From NCBI GenBank assembly GCA_038232655.1, contig JBBSNM010000005.1, positions 1-60,731 of the forward strand: a DNA stretch of 60,731 bases, given 5' to 3'. This DNA comes from JACCVL01 sp038232655. Its GTDB lineage: Bacteria; Actinomycetota; Actinomycetes; Propionibacteriales; Nocardioidaceae. Below, piece by piece: positions 40,901 through 50,001 of the stretch. Positions within the stretch are counted from its first letter, which is position 1. The number at the start of each line of letters is the position of its first letter. The position numbers and the translations under genes were made by a program. The notes beneath the pieces were generated by a model, which ran no database searches, had not been told where the DNA came from, and saw nothing but the letters and a program-made list of their open reading frames with translations.

Positions 40901-41662
40901 ATGCCCTGTGCTGCCCGGTCGTGCTCGGTCGCCGTTGCGGCCTGCCTGGTGTTGGTGGTCGGCACGACCACGTCGTGCACCGGGTCCGAGCAGGCGTCGA
41001 GCCGCCCGGATGCCTCCGAGTCCGACACCGGGTCCGCCACGCAGTCCGGCAAGAGCACGACGCAGTCGCCGACGACCACGAAACCCATCAGTCCGACGCG
41101 CTCCACCCGCGGCCAGGCAACCAGGCAGTCGAACAACCGCGCCCAGCCGAGCCTCGGCGCCAAGCCCGACGTGCCCCGCACCAGGGTCACCCGGGTGGCC
41201 GGGCGGTGGCCGGGCGACAAGTCCGGGCCGCGCACGACCCGCCTGGAGCGAGGCGTCGGGCGGGTCGTGCACCGGTGGCTCGACGAAGCCTTCGTCTCAC
41301 CCCGCTACCCGACCAAGCGCTTCGCCGGGTCCTTCGAGTCCTTCACGCCCGGTGCCCGCAAGGACGCGCGGAGCCAGCTCTGGCTGACGACCAATGCCAC
41401 GCTCGGGCCGACGCTCGTGGATGCCGTGCCGCTCCGGCGGCAGCTGTTGGTCAGCGCGCTCGCACCCGCCGGACGGGCGGTAGGGGCCACCGCCAAGGTC
41501 GACCTCATGCTCCGCACGCTGCGCAAGTCGGGGCGGCGTACCCAGCTGCGGCTCACCGGCTCGTTGTCGCTGGCCCGCCTGGACGGGGCGTGGCGGATCT
41601 TCGGCTACGACCTCCAGCGGTCGCTGCGGCGCACCGGCGACAAGAACAAGGGGGACCGATGA
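40901..41662 (+). CDS. Putative lipoprotein preceding an LCP-family gene
   Basis: A 253-residue exported protein from ATG 40901. A hydrophobic signal segment ends at TTSC (Cys26), a weak lipobox. A Ser/Thr/Gln-rich linker runs to about residue 80. The C-terminal domain (GRVVHRWLDEAFVSPRYP to DGAWRIFGYDLQRS) looks like a folded alpha/beta domain, reminiscent of SnoaL/NTF2-like or Mce-associated proteins, with a closing WRIFGYDL strand. It overlaps the LCP gene by four bases, so the two products probably act together at the envelope. Confidence 0.7.
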   Translation: MPCAARSCSVAVAACLVLVVGTTTSCTGSEQASSRPDASESDTGSATQSGKSTTQSPTTTKPISPTRSTRGQATRQSNNRAQPSLGAKPDVPRTRVTRVAGRWPGDKSGPRTTRLERGVGRVVHRWLDEAFVSPRYPTKRFAGSFESFTPGARKDARSQLWLTTNATLGPTLVDAVPLRRQLLVSALAPAGRAVGATAKVDLMLRTLRKSGRRTQLRLTGSLSLARLDGAWRIFGYDLQRSLRRTGDKNKGDR

Positions 41663-42540
41663 TCGGACGGCTGCTGCTGGTGGTCGTGCTCGTGCTGACC
41701 GCGGTGCTGCTCCCGCCGGCAGCCACCCGCGCCCCGGAGGCCGAGCTGGTGCGCGTGCAGTCCGGGGACAGCGTTGATGCGGCCAACGACGTGGTGTGGA
41801 TCCTTGCCCTCGGTTCGGATGCCCGGCCGGGGCAGCCGGTGTTGCGCAGCCGCGCCGACGCCATTCAGCTCGTCGGCATGAACGTTCGTACCGGGGCTGC
41901 CACGGTCATCGGCATCCCGCGTGACTCCTACGTCGACGTCCCCGGCTACGGCCGTAACAAGATCAACTCCGCGATGCTGTACGGCGGGCCGCAGCTGATG
42001 GCCCGTTCGGTCGCCGGCATGGTGGGGCTCACCCCGGACTACGTCTTCACCACCAGCTTCCTCGGCCTGCAGGCGATGGTGAAGCAACTGGACGGGGTGA
42101 CCGTCTACTCCCCGTTCTCCTGGTCGCTCCCGGTGGCCACGGTCCGGCGCGGCAAGAACAGGCTCAACGGCGCGGAGGCACTGGCCTTCGCGCGGATGCG
42201 CTACGAGCTGCCCCGCGGCGACTTCGACCGGTCTCTCGACCAGGGGTTGCTGCTGCTCGGCGGCCTGCGCCGGGTCCGCGAGGTCAGCGACCAGCCCGGC
42301 ACCTTCGAGCGGCTGGTGGCCTCGTTCCTCGCCAACACCGACATCGACCTGCCGCCGGCCGAGCTCTACCGGCTGGCGCGTGCCGTGCTGCAGGTGCAGC
42401 CATCGAAGGTCACGCGATGCGTCGTCCCCGGACGTACGGGCAGCGCCGGTGCCGCCAGCGTGGTCTTCCCCGACGTCGGCAAGGTCCGCTCGTGGACGGC
42501 GCGGGCCCGCGCCGATGCGGCGCTGCAGGGCGGCTGCTGA
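41659..42540 (+). CDS. LytR-CpsA-Psr (LCP) family cell-wall glycopolymer ligase
   Basis: A 293-residue protein with one N-terminal membrane helix and an outside LCP domain. ILALGSDARPGQPVLRSRADAIQLV holds the first conserved Asp/Arg set, VIGIPRDSYVDVPGYGRNKINSA is the family signature, and GAEALAFARMRYELPRGDFDRS the C-terminal Arg pair that binds the pyrophosphate lipid. LCP enzymes attach polyprenyl-linked polymers to peptidoglycan. GGGGG lies six bases before ATG 41659. Confidence 0.92.
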   Translation: MIGRLLLVVVLVLTAVLLPPAATRAPEAELVRVQSGDSVDAANDVVWILALGSDARPGQPVLRSRADAIQLVGMNVRTGAATVIGIPRDSYVDVPGYGRNKINSAMLYGGPQLMARSVAGMVGLTPDYVFTTSFLGLQAMVKQLDGVTVYSPFSWSLPVATVRRGKNRLNGAEALAFARMRYELPRGDFDRSLDQGLLLLGGLRRVREVSDQPGTFERLVASFLANTDIDLPPAELYRLARAVLQVQPSKVTRCVVPGRTGSAGAASVVFPDVGKVRSWTARARADAALQGGC

Positions 42541-42635
42541 CCGGTGTCCCCACCGCTGCGGCCGGCACTCGGTTCGGTCGGCACCGAGCTACGGGCTGCG
42601 GGGTGCGGAAGGAACCGAGTGTGCGCGTCACAGGG

Positions 42636-42707
42636 TGCCCCCGGCAGGATTTGAACCTGCGCACACGGCTTCGGAGGCCGATGCTCTATCCCCTGAGCTA
42701 CGGGGGC
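42636..42707 (-). tRNA. tRNA-Arg (anticodon CCG)
   Basis: Read on the minus strand, the acceptor stem is GCCCCCG paired with CGGGGGC, the D arm GCTC..GAGC, the anticodon loop CTCCGGA giving CCG, and the T arm GCAGG-TTCAAAT-CCTGC. The variable loop has four bases and the discriminator is A. The top pair of the anticodon stem is a T-T mismatch. The complete 3' CCA is not encoded. Confidence 0.95.
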
Positions 42708-42777
42708 TCGGGCGGGCCGAGACTACCGCACCCCGCCCGATCGCCTGCGTCGCAGTCCGCGCTCGTACCCTGCACGT

Positions 42778-43194
42778 ATGCCCCCGCCTGCACTTGGCGA
42801 GCCGGTCGACGACACCGAGCGGCATCCGCTCGTCCTGGTGGTGGACGACCAGGTGTCGTTGCGCGCCCTGATCCGCGTCAACCTCGAGCTGGAGGGCTTC
42901 GCCGTCGCCGAGGCGGTGGACGGGATCGACTGTCTCGAACAGGCTCGGCGCCGCCGACCGGACGTGATCACCATGGACATCGTGATGCCGCGCCTGGACG
43001 GGCTCGCGACGGCCACCGAGCTGCGTGCCGATCCGCTGCTGCGCGACGTTCCGATCGTGATGGTGACCACCAGCGCCAAGCCGCAGGACCTGTTGCGTGC
43101 GCGCGCGGTCGGCGTGGAGGCCTACCTCACCAAGCCGTACGACCCCGACGAGATGATCGAGACCGTCCGGCGGCTGGTCGTCTCGCCGCGCTGA
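42778..43194 (+). CDS. Single-domain response regulator (CheY-like)
   Basis: A 138-residue receiver domain without output domain. LVLVVDDQVSLRALIRVNLE carries the acidic pair, PDVITMDIVMPRLDG the phosphoacceptor Asp67, VMVTTSAKPQDL the Thr/Ser switch and AYLTKPYDPDEMI the Lys119. A short variable N-terminal tail precedes it. No kinase gene is adjacent. It sits upstream of argS with 41 bases between, so it may share that transcript. Confidence 0.9.
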   Translation: MPPPALGEPVDDTERHPLVLVVDDQVSLRALIRVNLELEGFAVAEAVDGIDCLEQARRRRPDVITMDIVMPRLDGLATATELRADPLLRDVPIVMVTTSAKPQDLLRARAVGVEAYLTKPYDPDEMIETVRRLVVSPR

Positions 43195-43235
43195 CCGGGC
43201 CCGTCCGGGCGACGCAGCGCGGATACCCTTGCCCG

Positions 43236-44906
43236 GTGACCCCCGAGCAGCTGTCGCAGCACCTCGTCGACACCCTGTCCATGCTGGTGGACGAGGGTGC
43301 GCTGCGGCTCGCCGACGGGGTGCCCGGCGAGGTGCGCGTGGAACGGCCCAAGGTCAAGGAGCACGGCGACTACGCCACCAACATCGCGATGCAGCTGACC
43401 AAGTCGGCCGCTCGGCCCCCGCGTGAGATCGCCCAGCTCGTCGCCGACCGGTTGGTGCAGGTGCCCGACGTCGCCGCCGCCGACGTCGCCGGGCCCGGAT
43501 TCCTCAACATCCGGGTCGACGCCGCCGCTCAGGGTGTCCTCGCCGGTGAGGTGCTGGCGGCCGGCGCCGCGTACGGCAGCAACGACTCGCTGACCGGGCA
43601 GCGCATCAACGTGGAGTTCATCTCTGCCAACCCCACCGGTCCGCTGCATATCGGCCACACCCGCTGGGCCGCCCTCGGTGACGCACTGGGCCGGTTGTTG
43701 ACCGCCTGCGGCGCCGACGTCGTCCGCGAGTTCTACATCAACGATCGCGGGGCACAGATGGACAGGTTCGGCTTGTCCCTGCTGGCCGCTGCGGAGGGCC
43801 GCCCGGTGCCCGCGGACGGCTACCACGGTGAGTACGTGACCGAGCTGGCCCGGCGCATTGCTACCAAGCACCCCGAACTTGCCGACCTGCCTGCCGACGA
43901 GCGGCTGGTGACCTATCGCGAGGAGGGCTACCGCCTGCAGCTCGACGAGCAGCAAGAGGAGCTCGAGCAGTTCCGGACGCACTTCGACGTGTGGTATTCC
44001 GAACGCACCCTGCATGCCGACGACCGGGTCAAGCACGGCATCGAGAAGCTGCGCCGGCAGGGACACCTGTACGAGGCCGACGGTGCGCTGTGGATGCGGA
44101 CCACCGACTTCGGTGACGACAAGGACCGGGTTCTTGTCCGGTCGAATGGCGAGTACACCTACTTCGCCTCGGACACCGCCTACTACGTCGACAAGCGCGA
44201 GCGCGGGTTCGACCGCTGCATCTACATGCTTGGCGCCGACCATCACGGTTACGTGCGGCGGCTGCGCGCGATGGCCGCGTGCGCCGGCGACGATCCCGAC
44301 GAGCACGTCGAGGTGATGATCGGCCAGCTGGTCAAGGTGCTGCGCGGCGGGGAAGAGCTGCGGCTGTCCAAGCGGGCCGGCACGATCCTGGGGTTGCGCG
44401 AGCTGGTCGACGTCACCGGAGTCGACGCATTGCGCTACACCTTGTGCCGCTACCCCGCGGACTCGACGATGACGGTCGACGTGGACGCTGTGACCCGGCA
44501 GAGCAGCGACAACCCCGTCTACTACGTGCAGTACGCCCACGCGCGCCTGTCGGCGATCCTTCGCGGTGCGGCCGACCTCGGCATCGCCGTTGCGACGGGT
44601 CCCGGCGACTACGACCCCGCGGTGCTCGACCACCCGCGCGAGGGTGACCTGTTGCGGGCGCTGGCCGAGCTGCCGCGGGTCGTGCAGCAGGCAGCGACCC
44701 AGCGTGAGCCGCACCGGGTCGCTCGCTACCTCGAGGCGACGGCGGCCACGTTTCACAAGTTCTACGACGAGTGCCGCGTGCTGCCGATGGGCGACGAGCA
44801 GCCGACCGAGCTGCACCGCGCCCGGCTCGCGCTGGTCGCGGCCACCCGGGTCGTGGTGGCCAACGGCCTGGGCCTGCTCGGCGTCACCGCACCCGAGCGG
44901 ATGTGA
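43236..44906 (+). CDS. argS: Arginyl-tRNA synthetase
   Basis: A 556-residue class I synthetase from GTG 43236. The N-terminal Add-1 domain covers residues 1-110. NPTGPLHIGHTRWAALGDAL is the HIGH motif, and ELRLSKRAGTILGL stands at the KMSKS position. YVQYAHARLSAILR begins the C-terminal DALR anticodon-binding domain, ending NGLGLLGVTAPERM as usual. It begins the amino-acid block; lysA follows four bases after its stop. Confidence 0.97.
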   Translation: MTPEQLSQHLVDTLSMLVDEGALRLADGVPGEVRVERPKVKEHGDYATNIAMQLTKSAARPPREIAQLVADRLVQVPDVAAADVAGPGFLNIRVDAAAQGVLAGEVLAAGAAYGSNDSLTGQRINVEFISANPTGPLHIGHTRWAALGDALGRLLTACGADVVREFYINDRGAQMDRFGLSLLAAAEGRPVPADGYHGEYVTELARRIATKHPELADLPADERLVTYREEGYRLQLDEQQEELEQFRTHFDVWYSERTLHADDRVKHGIEKLRRQGHLYEADGALWMRTTDFGDDKDRVLVRSNGEYTYFASDTAYYVDKRERGFDRCIYMLGADHHGYVRRLRAMAACAGDDPDEHVEVMIGQLVKVLRGGEELRLSKRAGTILGLRELVDVTGVDALRYTLCRYPADSTMTVDVDAVTRQSSDNPVYYVQYAHARLSAILRGAADLGIAVATGPGDYDPAVLDHPREGDLLRALAELPRVVQQAATQREPHRVARYLEATAATFHKFYDECRVLPMGDEQPTELHRARLALVAATRVVVANGLGLLGVTAPERM

Positions 44907-44910
44907 CCTG

Positions 44911-46314
44911 ATGCGTGCACATGAGGCCGGTGCGCTGCACGGCCAGGCGCAGGATCGGCCGTCCTGGCTACGGACCCCGGACGACGTCAACGACCTCGTC
45001 ACCGGTCTGTGGGCATCGACGGTGACCAAGGATGGCGACGAACTCAAGGTCGGCGCGCTTCCTGTCAGCCGCATCGCCGCCGACGCCGGCACTCCTGCCT
45101 ACGTGCTGGACGAGGTGGACTTCCGTGCTCGGGCGCGCGCGTTCAAGGACGCCTTCGCCGACGACGAGACCCCGGCCAGCGTCTACTACGCCGGTAAGGC
45201 GTTCCTGTGTCGTGCCGTGGTGGGGTGGATCGACGACGAGGGCCTCGGGCTCGACGTGTGCACCGGTGGCGAGCTTGCGGTCGCGCTGCGGGCCGGCTTC
45301 CCGCCGGGTCGGGTGACGCTGCACGGAAACAACAAGTCCGAAGCCGAGCTGGCGCGCGCGGTCGAGGCCGGTGTCGGCCGGGTTGTCGTCGACTCCTTCG
45401 ACGACATCGACCGGCTCGACCGGGCGGCCCGGGCGGCTGGGGTCGAGATGGCGGTGCTGGTGCGGGTCACGGTCGGCGTCGAGGCGCACACCCACGACTA
45501 CATCGCGACCGCGCACGAGGACCAGAAGTTCGGGCTGTCGCTGGCCGACGGGCATGCCGCCCAGGCCGCCCGCCGGGTGCACGCCGCCGGCGGTCTGCGG
45601 TTGCTCGGCCTGCACAGCCACATCGGGTCGCAGATCTTCGACACCTCCGGCTTCGAGGTCTCTGCGCGGCGAGTGCTGGGCCTGCACGCTCAGCTGGCGA
45701 CCGAGTTCGGCACCGCGCCACCCGAACTCGACCTCGGTGGCGGCTTCGGGATCGCCTACAGCACCCGGGACGACCCGCAGGACGCCCGGCAGCTCGCCGA
45801 GGGCATCAAAGCGATCGTCCGGCACGAGTGCCAGGCGCTCGGCATCGACGTGCCGCACCTGTCGGTCGAGCCGGGCCGGGCCATCGCCGGGCCGTCGACG
45901 TTCACCCTGTACGAGGTGGGCACGGTCAAGCAGGTCACGCTGGACGCCGGGGCGTGTCGCACCTACGTGTCGGTCGACGGGGGCATGAGCGACAACGTGC
46001 GCACCGCGCTCTACGACGCCGATTACTCCTGCACGCTCGCCTCGCGCCGCTCGGCGGCCGAGCCGGTGCTCGCTCGGGTGGTGGGCAAGCACTGCGAGTC
46101 CGGCGACATCGTCGTCAAGGACGAGTTCCTGCCCGGTGACGTCCAGCGCGGCGACCTGCTCGCGGTGCCGGCTACCGGTGCGTACTGTCGATCGCTGGCG
46201 AGCACCTACAACCACGTGCCGCGGCCGCCGGTGGTCGCCGTCCGTGACGGCGCGCTGCGGGTGCTGCTGCGGCGAGAGACCGAGGACGATCTGTTCGCAT
46301 TGGACGTGGGGTGA
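44911..46314 (+). CDS. lysA: Diaminopimelate decarboxylase
   Basis: A 467-residue PLP enzyme that makes lysine from meso-diaminopimelate. VYYAGKAFLCRAVVGW contains the PLP Lys, GLHSHIGSQIFDTSGF the His of the barrel, LDLGGGFGIAY the glycine loop, and GAYCRSLASTYNHVPRP the C-terminal substrate motif. A C-terminal Cys that completes the active site across the dimer is in HCESGD. ATG 44911 follows argS closely. Confidence 0.97.
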   Translation: MRAHEAGALHGQAQDRPSWLRTPDDVNDLVTGLWASTVTKDGDELKVGALPVSRIAADAGTPAYVLDEVDFRARARAFKDAFADDETPASVYYAGKAFLCRAVVGWIDDEGLGLDVCTGGELAVALRAGFPPGRVTLHGNNKSEAELARAVEAGVGRVVVDSFDDIDRLDRAARAAGVEMAVLVRVTVGVEAHTHDYIATAHEDQKFGLSLADGHAAQAARRVHAAGGLRLLGLHSHIGSQIFDTSGFEVSARRVLGLHAQLATEFGTAPPELDLGGGFGIAYSTRDDPQDARQLAEGIKAIVRHECQALGIDVPHLSVEPGRAIAGPSTFTLYEVGTVKQVTLDAGACRTYVSVDGGMSDNVRTALYDADYSCTLASRRSAAEPVLARVVGKHCESGDIVVKDEFLPGDVQRGDLLAVPATGAYCRSLASTYNHVPRPPVVAVRDGALRVLLRRETEDDLFALDVG

Positions 46315-46321
46315 TGGGCTC

Positions 46322-47653
46322 GTGACCACCGGCACCGGTACCGGCCGACCGTTGGGCGTCGCCCTGCTCGGCTGCGGGGTCGTCGGCAGCGAGGTTGCCC
46401 GGCTGCTCACCGACCAGGCCGATGAGCTCGCCGCCCGCGTCGGGGCGCCGCTGCAGCTGCGTGGCATCGCCGTCCGCCGGGCCGGCCGCGCGCGTGACCA
46501 GGGGGTCCCGGCCGAGCTGTTCACGACCGACGCCGCCGGCCTCGTCCGGCGCGACGACGTCGATCTGGTGGTCGAGGTGATCGGCGGGATCGAGCCGGCC
46601 CGCGCGCTGATCCTCGCTGCCCTCGAGCAGGGCGCCGCGGTGGTGACGGCCAACAAGGCGCTGCTCGCCGAGGACGGCAGCACGCTGTTCGAGGCGGCCG
46701 AGAAGGCCGACCGCGACCTGTGGTACGAGGCGTCGGTCGCCGGTGCGATCCCGATCCTGCGCCCGTTGCGCGAGTCGCTGGCCGGCGACCGGGTGCGCCG
46801 CGTGCTCGGCATCGTGAACGGCACCACCAACTTCGTGCTCGACAAGATGGCAACGACCGGTGCCGGGTTCGCCGAGGCGCTCGAACAGGCACAGGCGTTG
46901 GGCTACGCCGAGGCCGACCCGACGGCCGACATCGAGGGGTTCGACGCCGCGGCCAAGGCCGCCATTCTCGCCAGCCTGGCCTTCCACACCCGGGTCCCCG
47001 TGGCCGACGTGCACCGCGAGGGCATCGCCGAGGTGTCGGCCGCCGACGTGGTCTCGGCCCGCGATATGGGCTGCGTGGTGAAGCTGTTGGCCATCTGCGA
47101 GCGACACGAGCTCGCGGACGGCCCGGCCGTGTCGGCCAGGGTGCACCCGGCGATGATCCCCGCGGACCACCCGCTGGCCAGCGTCCGCGAGGCCTACAAC
47201 GCCGTCTTCGTCGAGAGCGAGGCCGCCGGCCAGCTGATGTTCTACGGTCCCGGCGCCGGCGGTGCCCCGACGGCCAGCGCGGTGCTCGGCGACCTGGTCA
47301 CCGCCGCGCGCAACCGGCTGTCCGACGTACGCGGGCCGGGGGAGTCCACGCACGCGCAGCTCGAGGTGCTGGCGATGGGGGACACCGTCACCCGCTACCA
47401 CATCGCCGTCGACGTCGACGACCGGCCAGGGGTGCTCGCCGCCGTCGCCACCGAGTTTAGCCGGCACGAGGTCTCGATCCAGACCGTCCGTCAGGAGGGC
47501 CGCGGCAGCGACGCCCAGCTCGTCGTCGTCACCCACCTCGCCCGTGACGCCGCGCTGGCGGCGACCGTGGCCGGGCTCGCGCACATGGACATGGTCCGCG
47601 AGGTCACCTCGGTGATGCGCGTCGAGGGCGAGCCCGAGCCGGAGAGTGGCTGA
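46322..47653 (+). CDS. hom: Homoserine dehydrogenase
   Basis: A 443-residue enzyme from GTG 46322 reducing aspartate semialdehyde to homoserine. VALLGCGVVGSEVARLL is the NAD(P)-binding motif, VTANKALLAEDG and RVLGIVNGTTNFVLDKM are catalytic-domain signatures, and GYAEADPTADIEGFDAAAK carries the catalytic Asp/Lys. A C-terminal ACT domain (YHIAVDVDDRPGVLAAVATEF) is the expected site for threonine feedback. It overlaps thrC by one base. Confidence 0.97.
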   Translation: MTTGTGTGRPLGVALLGCGVVGSEVARLLTDQADELAARVGAPLQLRGIAVRRAGRARDQGVPAELFTTDAAGLVRRDDVDLVVEVIGGIEPARALILAALEQGAAVVTANKALLAEDGSTLFEAAEKADRDLWYEASVAGAIPILRPLRESLAGDRVRRVLGIVNGTTNFVLDKMATTGAGFAEALEQAQALGYAEADPTADIEGFDAAAKAAILASLAFHTRVPVADVHREGIAEVSAADVVSARDMGCVVKLLAICERHELADGPAVSARVHPAMIPADHPLASVREAYNAVFVESEAAGQLMFYGPGAGGAPTASAVLGDLVTAARNRLSDVRGPGESTHAQLEVLAMGDTVTRYHIAVDVDDRPGVLAAVATEFSRHEVSIQTVRQEGRGSDAQLVVVTHLARDAALAATVAGLAHMDMVREVTSVMRVEGEPEPESG

Positions 47654-48741
47654 TGACCGCGGTGGACGCTGCTCGGCAGGGTTGCCGGCAGTGGCGCGGC
47701 GTGGTCGAGGAGTACCGCGCCTGGCTGCCCGTGCTCGGCGACGCGTCCGTGGTCTCTCTCGGTGAGGGCGGGACACCGTTGGTGCGTTCGCAGTGGCTGT
47801 CCGAGGTGGTCCACGGCGAGGTGTGGCTCAAGGTCGAGGGCGACAACCCGACCGGCTCGTTCAAGGACCGGGGCATGACCGTGGCGATCTCGGCGGCCTG
47901 CGGTGAGGGCGCCGAGGCGGTGGTGTGCGCCTCGACCGGCAACACGTCGGCCTCGATGTCCGCGTACGCAGCGCGGGCCGGCCTCACCCCGCTCGTGCTC
48001 GTGCCCCACGGTCGGATCGCGGCCGGCAAGCTGGCGCAGGCCGTCATGCACGGCGCCTCGGTGATCCAGGTGAGGGGCAACTTCGACGACTGCCTGCGGC
48101 TGGCGCGCGAGCTGGCCGACTCGTTCCCCGTGTCGCTGGTCAACTCCGTCAACCCGATGCGCTTGGAGGGGCAGAAGACGGCGGCCTTCGAGGTTGTCGA
48201 CGCGCTCGGCCGCGTCCCCGACGTGCACGTGCTGCCGGTCGGCAACGCCGGCAACGTGTCGGCGTACTGGCTGGGCTACTGCGAGTACGCCGCGGCCGGC
48301 AGGACCGACTGCTGCCCACGGATGTGGGGCTTCCAGGCAGCCGGGGCCGCGCCGTTGGTGTCCGGGCGTCCGGTCGCGCAACCGGACACCGTTGCCACCG
48401 CCATCCGGGTCGGCAACCCCGCCTCGTGGTCTCGCGCCGTCGCGGCACGCGACGAGTCCGGGGGCCGGTTCGATTCGGTGACCGACGAGCAGATCATTGT
48501 CGCCCAGCGCGAGCTTGCCGCGCGGGACGGGGTGTTCGTGGAGCCCGCCTCCGCAGCCGGTGCAGCCGGGCTGGTGCTGCTCGCCGGCCGCGGCGACGTC
48601 GACCCCGGCCAGCAGGTGGTGGTGACGGTGACCGGGCACGGCCTCAAGGACACCGACACCGCGCTGGCCGGTCGCGAGCTCGTCGACCGGGTCGTCGACC
48701 CGGACCTGGCCGCCGCAGCCGCGGCGGCGGGTCTGCGCTGA
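47653..48741 (+). CDS. thrC: Threonine synthase
   Basis: A 362-residue PLP enzyme converting O-phosphohomoserine to threonine. LSLGEGGTPLVRS-like SLGEGGTPLVRSQ starts the fold, DNPTGSFKDRGMTVAIS carries the PLP Lys (about residue 71), CASTGNTSASMSAYAARAG and VLPVGNAGNVSAYWLG are the phosphate cups. The length matches the short actinobacterial class. ATG 47653 overlaps the hom stop. Confidence 0.97.
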   Translation: MTAVDAARQGCRQWRGVVEEYRAWLPVLGDASVVSLGEGGTPLVRSQWLSEVVHGEVWLKVEGDNPTGSFKDRGMTVAISAACGEGAEAVVCASTGNTSASMSAYAARAGLTPLVLVPHGRIAAGKLAQAVMHGASVIQVRGNFDDCLRLARELADSFPVSLVNSVNPMRLEGQKTAAFEVVDALGRVPDVHVLPVGNAGNVSAYWLGYCEYAAAGRTDCCPRMWGFQAAGAAPLVSGRPVAQPDTVATAIRVGNPASWSRAVAARDESGGRFDSVTDEQIIVAQRELAARDGVFVEPASAAGAAGLVLLAGRGDVDPGQQVVVTVTGHGLKDTDTALAGRELVDRVVDPDLAAAAAAAGLR

Positions 48742-48751
48742 GGCTGGCCGC

Positions 48752-49681
48752 ATGCGCTGGACCGAGACCCCGGTGGCCGTGCGCACCCCCGCCTCCAGCG
48801 CCAACCTCGGCCCGGGTTTCGACAGCTTCGGGCTGGCCCTGGCGCTGCACGACGACGTCGAGGTCGCAGTGACGCCGGCCGGGTTGCACGTCGACGTGGC
48901 GGGGGAGGGTGCCCACGAGGTGCCACGCGACGAGCAGCATCTGGTGGTGCGCGCTGCCCGCGCCACCTTCGACGCGCTCGGCAAGCAGCCGCCCGGCCTG
49001 CGGCTGCGTTGCCGCAACCGGGTGCCGCACGGGCGGGGGCTCGGTTCGTCGGCTGCGGCGATCGTCGCCGGGGTGGTGGCCGCCCGGGCGTTGGTCGAGA
49101 ACTCTGAGCCGGGCGCGGGGGCGGGGCTCGACGCCGACGCAGCGTTGCTGCTCGCCGCCGAGCTGGAAGGACATCCGGACAACGTGGCGGCGGCGCTGCT
49201 CGGTGGCTGCACCCTGGCCTGGACCGAGCAGGCGGGCGCGCGGGCGATCCGGCTGGACCCCGTGGTGTCGGCGGTCGTGCTGGTGCCAGCACGGCCACTG
49301 TCGACCGAACTGGCACGGGGGCTGCTGCCGGCCCAGGTGCCACACCGCGCCGCGGTCGCCAACAGTGCCCGGGCCGCCCTGCTGACGGTTGCCATGACCA
49401 CTCGGCCGGACCTGCTGCTGGCGGCCACCGAGGACCTGCTGCACCAGGACTACCGCGAGCCCGCCATGCCGGCATCGCTCGCCCTCGTACGCCGGCTGCG
49501 GACGGCGGGGCGGGCGGCGGTCGTCTCCGGCGCTGGCCCTGCCGTGCTGGTTCTGGTCGCGGCCACTGCGGCAGGTGCCCCACCCGCCGCGGGGCTGGTT
49601 GGCGAGCTGGCCGGCGCGGCACCGGGCTGGCAGCCGCAACCGCTCGCGGTAGACATGGATGGCGCAGCGATACCTGGGTGA
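48752..49681 (+). CDS. thrB: Homoserine kinase
   Basis: A 309-residue GHMP kinase. VRTPASSANLGPGFDSFGLAL is the N-terminal motif, NRVPHGRGLGSSAAAIVAGV the phosphate-binding loop, and GRAAVVSGAGPAVLVL the third GHMP motif. It phosphorylates homoserine for ThrC. The start lies ten bases after thrC. Together lysA-hom-thrC-thrB form an aspartate-family operon. Confidence 0.96.
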   Translation: MRWTETPVAVRTPASSANLGPGFDSFGLALALHDDVEVAVTPAGLHVDVAGEGAHEVPRDEQHLVVRAARATFDALGKQPPGLRLRCRNRVPHGRGLGSSAAAIVAGVVAARALVENSEPGAGAGLDADAALLLAAELEGHPDNVAAALLGGCTLAWTEQAGARAIRLDPVVSAVVLVPARPLSTELARGLLPAQVPHRAAVANSARAALLTVAMTTRPDLLLAATEDLLHQDYREPAMPASLALVRRLRTAGRAAVVSGAGPAVLVLVAATAAGAPPAAGLVGELAGAAPGWQPQPLAVDMDGAAIPG

Positions 49682-50001
49682 GCGACATCCGCCGGGCTGA
49701 GTGGTACTGTCGGAGTCGCGCGCAGCACCACCCGACCTCAACCTTGGTACGGATTGGTCGCAGTCGCGTTTCTTCCCTCCGCCGTCGGCGAGCCTGCTGA
49801 GCCGTGCAGCCGCACCGCACAGACTTGCGCAGGCGTGGGAAAGCCGCCGTCACCCCTGGTGGCGGGCGGGAGGGGGAACTACAGACATCGCACATCCGAT
49901 CGAGGACCAGACGTGCCGATCGGCTCCTGCGGAGCCTGGACAGACCAGGACCGCCGCCGGCGAGGCGACGTAACCCTCGCCCGACGTGGGAAGGACCTCA
50001 C
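49682..50001. other. Long leader region of rho
   Basis: 320 bases with no supported gene. TGGTACTGT at 49702 could be an extended -10 box, giving a leader near 290 bases. It contains a GC-rich hairpin around CACCCCTGGTG (about 49850) and ends with GGGAAGGAC, the rho ribosome site. Actinobacterial rho genes often have long leaders; whether this one senses Rho itself is inference. Confidence 0.4.

Noticed and set aside
43122..46845. Long antisense frames opposite argS, lysA and hom (over 600 codons)
   Set aside because: They arise from third-position GC bias on the opposite strand. The forward genes have all expected motifs and ribosome sites.
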